From: Kitasatospora sp. GAS204B
GTDB lineage: Bacteria > Actinomycetota > Actinomycetes > Streptomycetales > Streptomycetaceae
Reading direction: 5' to 3'
Assembly (NCBI RefSeq): GCF_029892155.1
Contig: NZ_JARZAG010000001.1
Coordinates: 62,001-126,000 of the forward strand
DNA: 64,000 nucleotides
In this document: positions 27,514 to 37,118 of the stretch, piece after piece
How positions within the stretch are numbered: the first letter of the stretch is position 1
How the letters are laid out: each line of letters opens with the position of its first letter
Position numbers and translations under genes: made by a program
Notes under the pieces: model-generated
The model's database searches: none
Told to the model about the DNA's origin: nothing
Seen by the model: only the letters and a program-made list of their open reading frames with translations

Positions 27514-28635
27514 ATGACGCAGGCCGACCAGGAAGCTGCTCCGGCGGACGACGCCGCGGCGGCGACCGGCGCCACGGCGCTCACCGCGACCGTCGAGGGG
27601 CCCGACGCCGACGGCGTCGAGGGGTCCGACGCCGACGCCGACGCCGATCTCGGTGCCGCGCGCCGGTGGCACCGGCTGCTCGACTGGGGCAAGGACGCCC
27701 GCGGCAGCTCGACCTGGCGGCGCGGCTGGGTGCTCGGAGGGTGCGCCGTCGTGGTCGCCCTGCTGCTGGGCCTGCACCGTCAGGTGCCCAACTCCTTCGG
27801 CAACTTCGGCAGTTTCCTGGAGACCTTCCTGCCCTGGCTGGGCGTCTTCATCCCGGTGCTGCTGCTGGCCGCGCTGCTGCGCCGCTCCGCCACCGCGCTG
27901 ATCGTGCTGCTGCTGCCGACGGTGCTCTGGTTCGGGCTCTTCGGCGGGCTGCTCGGCGACAAGAGCACCGGCAAGGGCGACTTCACCGTGCTCACCCACA
28001 ACGTCTGGGCCGCCAACCGCGACCCGGCCGGCACGGCCCGCATGATCGACGGCTCCGGTGCGCAGATCGTCGCGCTGGAGGAACTGCCCGGCGCCGCGCT
28101 GCCCGTCTACACCAAGGGGCTGGCGAGCAGCTACCCGTACCACGTGGTGGAGGGCACCGTCGGGCTCTGGTCCAAGTACCCGATCAGCGACACCCACGTG
28201 GTGGACATCAAGATCGGCTGGACCCGGGCCTTCCGCAGCCAGGTGGCCACCCCGCAGGGCCCGCTCGCGGTCTACGTCGCCCACATGCCCTCCGTCCGGG
28301 TGAAATTCGACAGCGGCTTCACGGCCGGGCAGCGCGATGTCAGCGCGCAGGCGCTGGGCGACGCGATCCAGGCCGAGCCGCTCGGCCACGTGCTGCTGCT
28401 GGGCGACATGAACGGGACGATGAACGACAGCAGTCTGGCCCCCGTCACCTCGCAGCTGCGCTCGGCCCAGGGCACGGCGGGCTCCGGCTTCGGCTTCAGC
28501 TACCCGGCCGAGTTCCCGATGGCGCGGATCGACCAGATCATGAGCCGCGGGATGCGGCCCACCGACTCCTGGGTGCTACCGGCGGACGGCAGCGACCACC
28601 GCGCGGTCGCCGCCGACTACCGCTACAACCGTTAG
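27514..28635 (+). CDS. membrane-anchored endonuclease/exonuclease/phosphatase (EEP) family protein
   Basis: A 373-residue protein with an acidic Ala-rich N-terminus (about 45 residues), three hydrophobic helices (about 72-150: VLGGCAVVVALLLGL, FLPWLGVFIPVLLLAALL, TALIVLLLPTVLWFGLF) and a C-terminal EEP domain that faces outside. Domain motifs are VLTHNVWAANRDP, IVALEEL (metal-binding Glu), LLLGDMNGTMND and SDHRAVAADY. Such proteins cleave phosphodiesters of lipids, nucleic acid or small phosphates; the outside location favours lipid or scavenging roles. A 14-base gap separates its stop from the convergent nadE stop. Confidence 0.85.
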   Translation: MTQADQEAAPADDAAAATGATALTATVEGPDADGVEGSDADADADLGAARRWHRLLDWGKDARGSSTWRRGWVLGGCAVVVALLLGLHRQVPNSFGNFGSFLETFLPWLGVFIPVLLLAALLRRSATALIVLLLPTVLWFGLFGGLLGDKSTGKGDFTVLTHNVWAANRDPAGTARMIDGSGAQIVALEELPGAALPVYTKGLASSYPYHVVEGTVGLWSKYPISDTHVVDIKIGWTRAFRSQVATPQGPLAVYVAHMPSVRVKFDSGFTAGQRDVSAQALGDAIQAEPLGHVLLLGDMNGTMNDSSLAPVTSQLRSAQGTAGSGFGFSYPAEFPMARIDQIMSRGMRPTDSWVLPADGSDHRAVAADYRYNR

Positions 28636-28650
28636 GACCGACCGGTGTGA

Positions 28651-30378
28651 TCAGCCGCGCCGCCACCCGTTGGTGATCGGCAGCCGGCGGTCCCGCCCGA
28701 AGCCCTTGGGCGAGATCTTCGGGCCCGGCGGGTACTGGCGCCGCTTGTACTCGGCGGTGTCCACCAGCCGCACCACCCGGTCCACCACGGCCGCCTCGAA
28801 CCCGCGCGCCACGATCGCGTCGCGGCCCTGGTCGCCCTCGATGTAGGCGTCCAGGATGGTGTCCAGCAGGTCGTAGTCGGGCAGCGAGTCGGTGTCCACC
28901 TGGTCAGGGCGCAGCTCGGCGCTCGGCGGCTTGACGATGGTGTTCTCCGGGATCGGCGGCAGCTCGCCGCGCTCGACGGCGACCTCGTTGCGCCACCTGG
29001 AGAGCTGGAAGATCAGCGTCTTGTAGACGTCCTTGATCGGACCGTAGGCGCCCACCGAGTCGCCGTACAGGGTCGAGTAGCCGACCGCCAGCTCGCTCTT
29101 GTTGCCGGGGGCCAGCACGATGTGGCCCTCCTGGTTGGAGATCGCCATCAGCAGCGTGCCGCGCAGCCGCGACTGCAGGTTCTCCTCGGCCAGCCCGGTC
29201 AGGCCGAGCGCCGCCATGTAGGCGTCGAACATCGGCGCGATCGGCACGGTGCGGAAGTGCAGTCCGGTGCGCCGGGCCAGCTCGGCGGCGTCGTCCCTGG
29301 AGTGCTGCGAGGAGTACTGGCTGGGCATCGAGACGCAGTGCACGTTCTCGGCGCCGATCGCGTCCACCGCGATGGCGGCCACCAGCGCCGAGTCGATGCC
29401 GCCGGAGAGCCCGATCAGCACCGACTTGAAGCCGTTCTTGCGCACGTACGCCCGGGTGCCGGTGACCAGCGCGGCGTAGACCTCCGCCTCGTCGGTGAGC
29501 CGGGGCGCGAGCTCGGCCGCGACCGGTTCGCGCTGCTCGGCGGGCTCGGTGCCGATCGCGGTGCGCACCAGGTGCAGCCCGTCGCTGTAGACCTGACCGT
29601 CCGGGTGCTCCGAGCTCGCGGCCGGCAGCTCCAGGTCCACCACCAGCAGGCTCTCCTCGAACTGCGGCGCGCGCGCCAGCACCTGCCCGGCCGCGTCCAC
29701 CACCAGCGAGTCGCCGTCGAAGACCAGTTCGTCCTGGCCGCCCACCATGTTCAGATACGCCAGCGGGCAGCCCGCCTCGGCGGCCCGGCGCCGGACCAGG
29801 TCGAGCCGCTGGTCGTCCTTGTTCCGCTCGTACGGCGAGCCGTTGACCACCAGCAGCAGCCCGGCCCCGGCCTCCCCGGCGGCCCGCGCCCGGCCGCCCT
29901 CCTGCCAGATGTCCTCGCAGATCGCCAGCGCGACGTCCATGCCGTCCACCCGCAGCACCTGGAGCTGGTCGCCCGGCTCGAACCAGCGGTACTCGTCGAA
30001 CACCCCATAGTTCGGCAGGAAGTGCTTGGCGAACCGGGTCACCACCTGTCCCCCGTGCAGCACGGCCGCACAGTTCTGTGGCCGCCCGCTCTCCCGGGAC
30101 CGCCCCAGGTAGCCCACCACCACGGCCAGGTCGCCCAGCCCCTCGGCGGCCAGCCGCTGCGCCAACTCCACCAGCGCCGCCCGCGAGGCGTCCACGAAGG
30201 AAGCCCGCAGCGCCAGGTCCTCGACCGGATACCCGGTCAGCGCCATCTCGGGAAACGCGACCACCCGCGCACCGCGCTCGGCGGCGAGCCTCGTCCAGCG
30301 CACCACCTCCTCGCTGTTGTGCGCGATGTCGCCGACGTGCGGGTCGAACTGGGCCATGGCCAGGCGGAGATTCGGCAT
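28651..30378 (-). CDS. nadE: glutamine-dependent NAD+ synthetase
   Basis: A 575-residue two-domain enzyme for the last step of NAD synthesis. The N-terminal nitrilase-type amidase (about 1-270) has the catalytic Glu in AFPEMALTGYP and the Cys in LAICEDIWQEGG. The C-terminal ATP-pyrophosphatase has the P-loop GLSGGIDSALVAAIA (about 330) and the deamido-NAD site GYSTLYGDSVGAYGPIKDVYK, ending near KRRQYPPGPKISPKGFGRDR. Ammonia passes between the domains. It diverges from glnA2 over 229 bases, as in other streptomycetes, where these genes are neighbours. Confidence 0.97.
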   Translation of the reverse strand: MPNLRLAMAQFDPHVGDIAHNSEEVVRWTRLAAERGARVVAFPEMALTGYPVEDLALRASFVDASRAALVELAQRLAAEGLGDLAVVVGYLGRSRESGRPQNCAAVLHGGQVVTRFAKHFLPNYGVFDEYRWFEPGDQLQVLRVDGMDVALAICEDIWQEGGRARAAGEAGAGLLLVVNGSPYERNKDDQRLDLVRRRAAEAGCPLAYLNMVGGQDELVFDGDSLVVDAAGQVLARAPQFEESLLVVDLELPAASSEHPDGQVYSDGLHLVRTAIGTEPAEQREPVAAELAPRLTDEAEVYAALVTGTRAYVRKNGFKSVLIGLSGGIDSALVAAIAVDAIGAENVHCVSMPSQYSSQHSRDDAAELARRTGLHFRTVPIAPMFDAYMAALGLTGLAEENLQSRLRGTLLMAISNQEGHIVLAPGNKSELAVGYSTLYGDSVGAYGPIKDVYKTLIFQLSRWRNEVAVERGELPPIPENTIVKPPSAELRPDQVDTDSLPDYDLLDTILDAYIEGDQGRDAIVARGFEAAVVDRVVRLVDTAEYKRRQYPPGPKISPKGFGRDRRLPITNGWRRG

Positions 30379-30607
30379 GGGGTCAGTGTAATCGTCGTTC
30401 TGACGCTATGGGGGGTCGGGGACGGCGTTGTCCGTCACCCTGGCCGGCTCCATCCCTCGTCTCGGCTCCGTTCCCGAGCTGTTCCGCCGCCCTGGGTGCC
30501 CCACAGGTGCCGGAATCCGGAATGATGGGACGTAGTCGCTCGCCTGTCCGGTCGCGGGCGGGCCGTTGCGTAACACGGGCGTAAAGAGCAGAGGTGAGAC
30601 TGTCCCC

Positions 30608-31969
30608 ATGGGCAAGCAGCAGGAGTTCGTGCTTCGTACGCTCGAAGAGCGTGACATCCGGTTCGTCCGGCTGTGGTTCACCGATGTGCTCGGGTTCCTG
30701 AAGTCGGTGGCAGTGGCGCCGGCAGAACTGGAGCAGGCGTTCGAGGAGGGCATCGGTTTCGACGGGTCGGCGATCGAGGGGTTCGCCCGGGTCTACGAGT
30801 CGGACATGATCGCCAAGCCGGACCCGACCACGTTCCAGATACTGCCCTGGCGCTCGGAGACCCCCGGCACCGCGCGGATGTTCTGCGACATCATGATGCC
30901 GGACGGTTCGCCCTCCTACGCCGACCCGCGGTTCGTGCTCAAGCGCACCCTGGAGAAGGCCTCGGCGCAGGGGTTCACCTTCTACACCCACCCGGAGATC
31001 GAGTTCTTCCTGCTGAAGAACCTCCCCGGTGACGGCAGTGCGCCCCAACCCGCCGACCACTCCGGCTACTTCGACCACACCCCGCGCGGGGTGGGCCACG
31101 ACTTCCGCCGCCAGGCGATCACCATGCTGGAGTCGATGGGCATCTCGGTGGAGTTCTCGCACCACGAGGGCGCCCCGGGCCAGCAGGAGATCGACCTGCG
31201 CTACGCCGACGCGCTCTCCACCGCCGACAACATCATGACCTTCCGTCTGGTCATGAAGGAGGTCGCGCTGGAGCAGGGCGTGCACGCCAGCTTCATGCCC
31301 AAGCCCTTCTCCGAGCACCCGGGCTCCGGCATGCACACCCACCTCTCGCTCTTCGAGGGCGACCGCAACGCCTTCCACGAGTCCGGCGCCGAGTACCAGC
31401 TCTCCAAGGTCGGCCGCTCCTTCATCGCCGGCCTGCTCCGGCACGCCGCCGAGACCGCGGCCGTCACCAACCAGTGGGTCAACTCCTACAAGCGCATCTG
31501 GGGCGGATCCCAGCGCACCGCCGGCGCCGGCGGCGAGGCCCCCTCCTACATCTGCTGGGGCCACAACAACCGTTCGGCCCTGATCCGGGTCCCGATGTAC
31601 AAGCCCGGCAAGCAGGGCTCCACCCGCATCGAGGTCCGCTCCCTGGACACCGGCTGCAACCCTTACCTCGCCTACGCCGTCACCCTGGCCGCCGGCCTCA
31701 AGGGCATCGAGGAGGGCTACGAACTCCCCCCGGGCGCCGACGACGACGTCTGGGCCCTCACCGACGCCGAACGCCGCGCGATGGGGATCCAGCCGATGCC
31801 GCAGAACCTGGGCGAGGCGATCGACCTGATGCAGCGCAGCGAGCTGGTCGCGGAGACCCTGGGCGAGCACGTCTTCGATTTCTTCCTGCGCAACAAGCGC
31901 CAGGAGTGGGAGGAGTACCGCAGCGAGGTCACGCCGTTCGAGCTGCGGAAGAACCTCCAGGTGCTCTGA
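30608..31969 (+). CDS. glnA2: glutamine synthetase-like enzyme GlnA2 (probable gamma-glutamylpolyamine synthetase)
   Basis: A 453-residue GS-I superfamily ligase. The metal and substrate sites are visible in FYTHPEIEFFLL, QQEIDLRY, EHPGSGMHTHLSLF, then NRSALIRVP and STRIEVRSLDTGCNPYLAYA. The Asn of true GS (NGSGMH) is replaced by Pro-Gly-Ser-Gly. The sequence and its place beside nadE and upstream of glnE match GlnA2 of S. coelicolor, an orthologue reported to glutamylate polyamines and not to make glutamine. A Tyr in GYELPPGADDD aligns with the adenylylation loop, but the context differs from NLYDLPP. The start follows AGAGGTGAG. Confidence 0.9.
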   Translation: MGKQQEFVLRTLEERDIRFVRLWFTDVLGFLKSVAVAPAELEQAFEEGIGFDGSAIEGFARVYESDMIAKPDPTTFQILPWRSETPGTARMFCDIMMPDGSPSYADPRFVLKRTLEKASAQGFTFYTHPEIEFFLLKNLPGDGSAPQPADHSGYFDHTPRGVGHDFRRQAITMLESMGISVEFSHHEGAPGQQEIDLRYADALSTADNIMTFRLVMKEVALEQGVHASFMPKPFSEHPGSGMHTHLSLFEGDRNAFHESGAEYQLSKVGRSFIAGLLRHAAETAAVTNQWVNSYKRIWGGSQRTAGAGGEAPSYICWGHNNRSALIRVPMYKPGKQGSTRIEVRSLDTGCNPYLAYAVTLAAGLKGIEEGYELPPGADDDVWALTDAERRAMGIQPMPQNLGEAIDLMQRSELVAETLGEHVFDFFLRNKRQEWEEYRSEVTPFELRKNLQVL

Positions 31970-31992
31970 CTTCGCGTCGGTTTTCTTTGGTG

Positions 31993-32021
31993 GGCCCGTC
32001 CCCGTGGTTGGGGGGCGGGCC
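31993..32021 (+). terminator. terminator after glnA2
   Basis: An 11-bp stem (31993-32003 with 32011-32021, one T-G pair) starts 24 bases beyond the glnA2 stop and is followed by CTT. Confidence 0.7.
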
Positions 32022-32205
32022 TTCGCCATGTCGGAGATTAGGCGGTCCGGGTGAACTTCCCCGGGTGCTGATGCGGCGAACGGCGGGTTGATCGTACTTA
32101 TCGGGGGGCGGATTCATGCTCTGAAGTGATGTTCACTCAGTGTCGTGAAGGAGTTGCCGTGGGTTGCAACAGTAGACAGTCGGCGGGCCGCTGCGGGGTG
32201 GGTCG

Positions 32206-33894
32206 ATGAGAGGCATGCGCCGCTGGATCGTCCCGCTCGTGGTGCTGTGCACGTCGAGCACCGGCCTGTTGGCCGCCGCCCTGCCGGTGAGCGCGCAGGT
32301 GGATCCGCCCGCCAAGGTGGCGGCTGCGGCAGTCGCTTCGGCGTTCGCTTCCGCTTCCGCTTCCGGATCAGCGTCCGCTGCGGGATCGGCATCTGACTCT
32401 CCGTCGGCGTCGGCGTCGGCATCGCCATTGGGGTCGGCGTCCGCCGCCGGCTCCGCGTCGGCTGCTGCTCCAGCATCCGGTCCGGCCGCGCCTTCGACTC
32501 CCGCCTCCCCGGCCGCTGCTGAGTCACCGTCGGCTATCGCGGCACCCGCGCCGGCTGCGCCGTCCGCCGCGCCCTCGGCCCCCGCGGCCGACCCGGCTGC
32601 CTCGGTGCCGGCCCCCGCCGCGCAGGGCGGGCGGGACGACGACACCTACTGCCACCTGAGCATCCTCAAGACCGCCGACCGCTCCGTCTACCTCCCGGGG
32701 CAGAAGGTCAGCTACACCATCACGCTCACCAACGACGGCAACGTGCCGATCACCGGTGCCGTGGTCACCGACGACCTGTCCGGGGACCTGGCCGACGCCG
32801 TCTACGACAACGACGCCACGGTCGGCACCGGGCAGCTCCGGTACCAGCAGCCGGTCCTGACCTGGATCGGTGACCTGAACCCGGGGGACAGCACCAAGAT
32901 CGTCTACAGTCTCACCGCCGACAACCCGGACCGCGGCCCGATGCGGATGCGCGACGCGGTCACCGGTCCGCAGTTCAGCAACTGCCCGCAGGGGACCGAA
33001 CCGGGCTGCACCGTCGAGGTCGACTCGCCGAGCCTGGTCGTCGCCAAGTCGGTGGACCGCGGCACGGCGAGCCCGGGTGACGTGGTGACCTACCGGGTCG
33101 AGTACCGCAACGTCGGGCACGACGCTTTTCCGGCCGGCGAGCTTCCGGTGGTCACCGACGACCTGAGCCAGGTGCTGCAGCACGCCGCGTTCGTGCCGGG
33201 CTCGCTGCACTCCACGGTGCCGGACGCGACGTTCGACGAGAGCGCCCGGACGATCACCTGGACCGGGCAGCTGGACGCGGGGCAGCACGGCTCCTTCAGC
33301 TACCAGGTGAAGGTGAACGACCCGTACCAGGGCGACCCGTGGCTCGACAACACCATCACGTCGGCGCAGTCGACCGACTGCCAGGAGAGTTCGACCGACG
33401 CCCGGTGCCACGCGCACGTGGACATCTGCGTGCCCAGCACCCCGCCCGGTGGGTCTACGCCTCCTGGCGGCGGTTGGACGCCTCCTGGTGGTGGCTCGAC
33501 CCCTCCTGGCGGCGGTTGGACGCCTCCTGGTGGTGGCTCGACCCCTCCTGGCGGCGGTTGGACGCCTCCTGGTGGTGGCTCGACCCCTCCTGGCGGCGGT
33601 TGGACGCCTCCCGGTGGTGGCTCGACCCCTCCCGGTGGCGGTTGGACGCCTCCCGGTGGCGGTTCCACGCCTCCCGGCGGCGGTTGGACGCCTCCCGGCG
33701 GTGGCTGGACGCCTCCCGGTGGCGGTTCCACGCCGCCCGGTGGCTCCACGCCCCCTGGTGGCTCGACTCCGCCCGGCGGCACCCTGCCGCAGACCGGCAC
33801 GGACTTCAACCCGGTGATGATCGTCGCCACGGTGGTCCTGCTGGCCGGTGGTGGCGGGCTGGTGCTGCTCTCCCGCCGCTCGCGTCGGCGCTGA
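32206..33894 (+). CDS. LPQTG-anchored surface protein with DUF11-like domains and Pro/Gly repeats
   Basis: A 562-residue secreted protein. Order: signal peptide (1-31), Ala/Ser-rich low-complexity stalk (about 35-140), two DUF11-like beta domains (about 147-260 and 275-405; YTITLTNDGNVPITGAVVTDD and YRVEYRNVGHDAF), a 110-residue repeat of the heptads WTPPGGG and STPPGGG, then LPQTG at 527-531, a hydrophobic helix and SRRSRRR. Sortase would link it to peptidoglycan, the repeats acting as a wall-spanning stalk. Six cysteines in the beta domains suggest disulphides. It lies between glnA2 and glnE but is not functionally tied to them. Confidence 0.9.
   Translation: MRGMRRWIVPLVVLCTSSTGLLAAALPVSAQVDPPAKVAAAAVASAFASASASGSASAAGSASDSPSASASASPLGSASAAGSASAAAPASGPAAPSTPASPAAAESPSAIAAPAPAAPSAAPSAPAADPAASVPAPAAQGGRDDDTYCHLSILKTADRSVYLPGQKVSYTITLTNDGNVPITGAVVTDDLSGDLADAVYDNDATVGTGQLRYQQPVLTWIGDLNPGDSTKIVYSLTADNPDRGPMRMRDAVTGPQFSNCPQGTEPGCTVEVDSPSLVVAKSVDRGTASPGDVVTYRVEYRNVGHDAFPAGELPVVTDDLSQVLQHAAFVPGSLHSTVPDATFDESARTITWTGQLDAGQHGSFSYQVKVNDPYQGDPWLDNTITSAQSTDCQESSTDARCHAHVDICVPSTPPGGSTPPGGGWTPPGGGSTPPGGGWTPPGGGSTPPGGGWTPPGGGSTPPGGGWTPPGGGSTPPGGGWTPPGGGSTPPGGGWTPPGGGWTPPGGGSTPPGGSTPPGGSTPPGGTLPQTGTDFNPVMIVATVVLLAGGGGLVLLSRRSRRR
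33448..33780 (+). repeat. 42-bp tandem repeats encoding (W/S)TPPGGG heptads
   Basis: A 42-base unit encoding WTPPGGGSTPPGGG recurs with near-identical copies up to about 33620, then diverges at wobble positions (CTCCTGG becomes CCCCGG-type). The strong identity of the early copies points to recent slippage or unequal exchange; copy number is likely to vary between strains. Confidence 0.92.
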
Positions 33895-33906
33895 TCCTCC
33901 CTCAGT

Positions 33907-33939
33907 CGCAGGGCCCGACCGACCCGGTCGGGCCCTGCG
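33907..33939 (+). terminator. terminator after the LPQTG gene
   Basis: A perfect 14-bp stem (33907-33920 with 33926-33939) with a five-base loop sits 12 bases past the stop codon. Confidence 0.85.
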
Positions 33940-34076
33940 GCAGTTGTGCGTCAGGGGCCCGCTCAGGGGAATAAGTACCTACGCTATGAGCTGATCATCT
34001 TATGAGGCCGCAATCCCGCAGACCTCAACCCCTCAGCCCCCTCAACCCGGCAAGCCCGCAAGCACCGAGGAGCGCG

Positions 34077-37000
34077 ATGACCACCGGTGGCAGCCGCGTC
34101 AGCAGGCCCGAGAACCGCCTGGTCCGCCGGGGTTTCACCGACCCCGAGGCGGCCGTCCGGCGGCTGGCCGCCCCCGCTCTGCACGGGCTGGCCGACGACC
34201 CGATCCTGCTCGACGCGCTCGGCGCCGGCGCGGACCCCGACCTCGCGCTGCAGAGCCTGGCCCGGCTGCTCGAAGCGCTGAACGAGGCCGAACGGCACAC
34301 CCTGCGGGACACCTTGACCGCCTCCAAGCCGCTGCGCGACCGGCTGCTCGGCGTGCTCGGCGCCTCCGCCGCGCTCGGCGACCACCTGGCCACCCACCCG
34401 CGCGACTGGCACGCGCTGGTCACCTTCGAGCAGCGCGACATGCACCCGGGCAGCCGCGAATTCCGCCGTGAGCTGGAGCAGCGGGTCCGGGACGCCGCGG
34501 GCGAGCCGGCCGACGCGCTGCGCGCCGCCTACCGCCGCTGCCTGCTGACCATCGCCGCCCGCGACTTGAGCGCCACCATCGACCTGGCGCAGACCGCCGC
34601 CGAGCTCGCCGACCTGGCCGGCGCCACGCTGCGCACCGCGCTGGAGATCGCCGCCGAGCAGGAGCCGGAAGCCGCCGACGCCTGCCGGCTGGCGGTGATC
34701 GCGATGGGCAAGTGCGGCGGGCGCGAACTCAACTACATCTCCGACGTGGACGTGATCTTCGTGGCCGAGCCGCGCGAGGGCGTGGAGGAACAGGTGGGGC
34801 TGCGGGCCGCCACCCGGCTGGCAGCGGCCATGATGCGGCTCTGCTCGGACACCACCCGGGAGGGCAGCATCTGGCCGGTGGACGCCAATCTGCGCCCCGA
34901 GGGCCGCAACGGGCCGCTGGTGCGGACCCTGGCCAGCCATGTCGCGTACTACCAGCGCTGGGCCAAGACCTGGGAGTTCCAGGCGCTGCTGAAGGCCCGC
35001 CCGGTGGCGGGCGACGCCGAGCTGGGCCAGGCGTACCTCGCGGCGCTGACGCCGATGGTCTGGCAGGCGGCCGAGCGGGAGCATTTCGTCGCGGACGTGC
35101 AGCAGATGCGGCGCCGGGTGATCGAGGCGATCCCGGCGATCGAGCTGGACCGCCAGCTCAAACTCGGCCCGGGCGGGCTGCGCGACGTCGAGTTCTCGGT
35201 GCAGCTGCTGCAGCTGGTGCACGGCCGCACCGACCCGGCGCTGCGCAGCGGCAACACCTTGGAGGCGCTGGCCGCGTTGTCACAGGGTGGCTACGTCGGA
35301 CGGGCCGACGCCGCCTCGCTGGACACCGCCTACCGCTTCCTGCGCACCCTGGAGCACCGGATCCAGCTGCACCGGCTGCGTCGCACCCACTTGATGCCCA
35401 AGGACCCGGCCGACCTGCGGCGGCTGGCCCGCTCGCTGGCCGCGATGATCAACGACGACACCCGGGCCGACCCGGTCGCGGCGCTGGAACGCGAGTGGAA
35501 GCGGCACGCCCTCGAGGTGCGCCGGCTGCACGAGAAGCTCTTCTACCGACCGCTGCTCGCGGCCGTGGCCGAGTTGTCGGCCGGCGAGGCGATCACCCCC
35601 GGTACCCAGGCGATGAGCTCGGCGGCGGCCGAGCAGCGGCTCAAGGCGCTGGGGTTCGCCGACCCGTCGGCCGCGCTGCGGCACCTGGGGGCGCTGGCCA
35701 GCGGGGTGAGCCGGAAGGCCGCCATCCAGCGCACCCTGCTGCCCGTGCTGCTGGCCAGGTTCGCCGACTCCGCCGACCCGGACGCCGGGCTGCTCGGTTT
35801 CCGCCAGGTCTCCGATGCGCTCGGCCGCACTCCGTGGTACCTGCGGCTGCTGCGGGACGAGAGCGCGGCGGCCGAGGGCCTGGCCCGGATCCTGTCGGCC
35901 GGGCGGCTGGCCCCCGACCTGCTGCTGCGCGCGCCCGAGGCGGTGGCCATGCTGGGCGACCCGCAGGGCCTGGCCGCGCGCGGGCGGGCCGTGCTGGAGC
36001 CGGAGATCCGCTCGGCGGTCGGCCGGGCACCGAGCGCGGCGGTGGGAGTGGCGGCGGCCCGCGCGGTGCGCCGTCGCGAACTGTTCCGCACTGCCGCCGG
36101 CGACCTGCTCGGCCGCTACGGCGAGTACCCGGGCGAGGCGCTGGAGACCACCGCGAACGCGCTCACCGACCTCAACGCCGCCACCCTGGCGGGCGCGCTG
36201 GCGGCCTGCACGGCGGAGTGGGAGCAGGCCCACGGCGAGGCCTTCCCGGCCCGGCTCGCGGTGATCGCGATGGGCCGGTTCGGCGGGCACGAGCTGGGCT
36301 ACGGCTCGGACGCGGACGTGCTCTTCGTGCACGATCCGCTGCCCGGGACCGAGCACGACGCGACCGCCGCCGCCCGCTCGGTCTGCAACCAGCTGCGCAC
36401 CCTGCTGGCCGCGCCGTCCACCGAGCCGCCGCTGCTGGTCGACGCCGACCTGCGCCCCGAGGGCCGCCAGGGCCCGCTGGTGCGCACGCTCGGCTCGTAC
36501 GCGGCGTACTACGCGCGCTGGTCGCACGTCTGGGAGAGCCAGGCGCTGCTGCGCGCCGAGCCGGTGGCCGGCGACGTCGAGCTGGGGGAGCGGTTCCGGG
36601 AGCTGATCGACCCGCTGCGCTACCCGCAGGCGGGCGTGCCCGAGCGGGACCTGATCGAGATCCGGCGGATCAAGGCGCGGATCGAGAGCGAGCGGCTGCC
36701 GCGCGGGGCCGACCCGACCACCCACACCAAGATCGGGCGCGGTGGCCTGGCGGACGTCGAGTGGACGGTGCAGCTGCTCCAGCTCCAGCACGGTCACGAG
36801 GTGACCGGGCTGCGCACCACCCGGACCCGGCAGGCGCTGCTCGCGGCCGCCAAGGCCGGCCTGCTGGCGGGCGAGGACGCGGCGGTGCTGGACGCCGCCT
36901 GGGTGCTCGCCTCCCGGGTCCGCAGCGCGGTGATGCTGGTGCGCGGGCGCCCCGGCGACAGCTTCCCGAGCGAGCCGCGGGAGCTCGCGCAGGTGGCCCG

Positions 37001-37103
37001 CTACCTCGGCTACGGGGCGGGCCACAGCGGCGAACTGATGGACGACTACCGGCGCACCACGCGGCGGGCTCGCTCGGTGGTGGAGCGGCTCTTCTACGGG
37101 TGA
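34077..37103 (+). CDS. glnE: glutamine synthetase adenylyltransferase / adenylyl-removing enzyme
   Basis: A 1008-residue bifunctional regulator that adenylylates or de-adenylylates GS-I according to nitrogen status. Two nucleotidyltransferase domains are visible: the N-terminal one with CGGRELNYISDVDVIFV (about residue 220) and the C-terminal one with FGGHELGYGSDADVLFVHD (about 735). Both carry the D-x-D metal pair and are followed by the repeated NLRPEGRNGPLVRT / DLRPEGRQGPLVRT segments. The helical linkers are full length. The start at 34077 follows GAGGAG. Its usual target is the GS-I product of glnA, which is not in this window; glnA2 is 2 kb upstream. Confidence 0.97.
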   Translation: MTTGGSRVSRPENRLVRRGFTDPEAAVRRLAAPALHGLADDPILLDALGAGADPDLALQSLARLLEALNEAERHTLRDTLTASKPLRDRLLGVLGASAALGDHLATHPRDWHALVTFEQRDMHPGSREFRRELEQRVRDAAGEPADALRAAYRRCLLTIAARDLSATIDLAQTAAELADLAGATLRTALEIAAEQEPEAADACRLAVIAMGKCGGRELNYISDVDVIFVAEPREGVEEQVGLRAATRLAAAMMRLCSDTTREGSIWPVDANLRPEGRNGPLVRTLASHVAYYQRWAKTWEFQALLKARPVAGDAELGQAYLAALTPMVWQAAEREHFVADVQQMRRRVIEAIPAIELDRQLKLGPGGLRDVEFSVQLLQLVHGRTDPALRSGNTLEALAALSQGGYVGRADAASLDTAYRFLRTLEHRIQLHRLRRTHLMPKDPADLRRLARSLAAMINDDTRADPVAALEREWKRHALEVRRLHEKLFYRPLLAAVAELSAGEAITPGTQAMSSAAAEQRLKALGFADPSAALRHLGALASGVSRKAAIQRTLLPVLLARFADSADPDAGLLGFRQVSDALGRTPWYLRLLRDESAAAEGLARILSAGRLAPDLLLRAPEAVAMLGDPQGLAARGRAVLEPEIRSAVGRAPSAAVGVAAARAVRRRELFRTAAGDLLGRYGEYPGEALETTANALTDLNAATLAGALAACTAEWEQAHGEAFPARLAVIAMGRFGGHELGYGSDADVLFVHDPLPGTEHDATAAARSVCNQLRTLLAAPSTEPPLLVDADLRPEGRQGPLVRTLGSYAAYYARWSHVWESQALLRAEPVAGDVELGERFRELIDPLRYPQAGVPERDLIEIRRIKARIESERLPRGADPTTHTKIGRGGLADVEWTVQLLQLQHGHEVTGLRTTRTRQALLAAAKAGLLAGEDAAVLDAAWVLASRVRSAVMLVRGRPGDSFPSEPRELAQVARYLGYGAGHSGELMDDYRRTTRRARSVVERLFYG

Positions 37104-37118
37104 GGGGTCACCGGGGCC

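Noticed and set aside
33300..33830. Open frame on the minus strand encoding (E/Q)PPPGGV repeats
   Set aside because: An unavoidable by-product of the 42-base repeats, without start signals or a domain.
30608..37103. A glnA2-glnE operon
   Set aside because: Two strong terminators and an unrelated surface-protein gene separate them.
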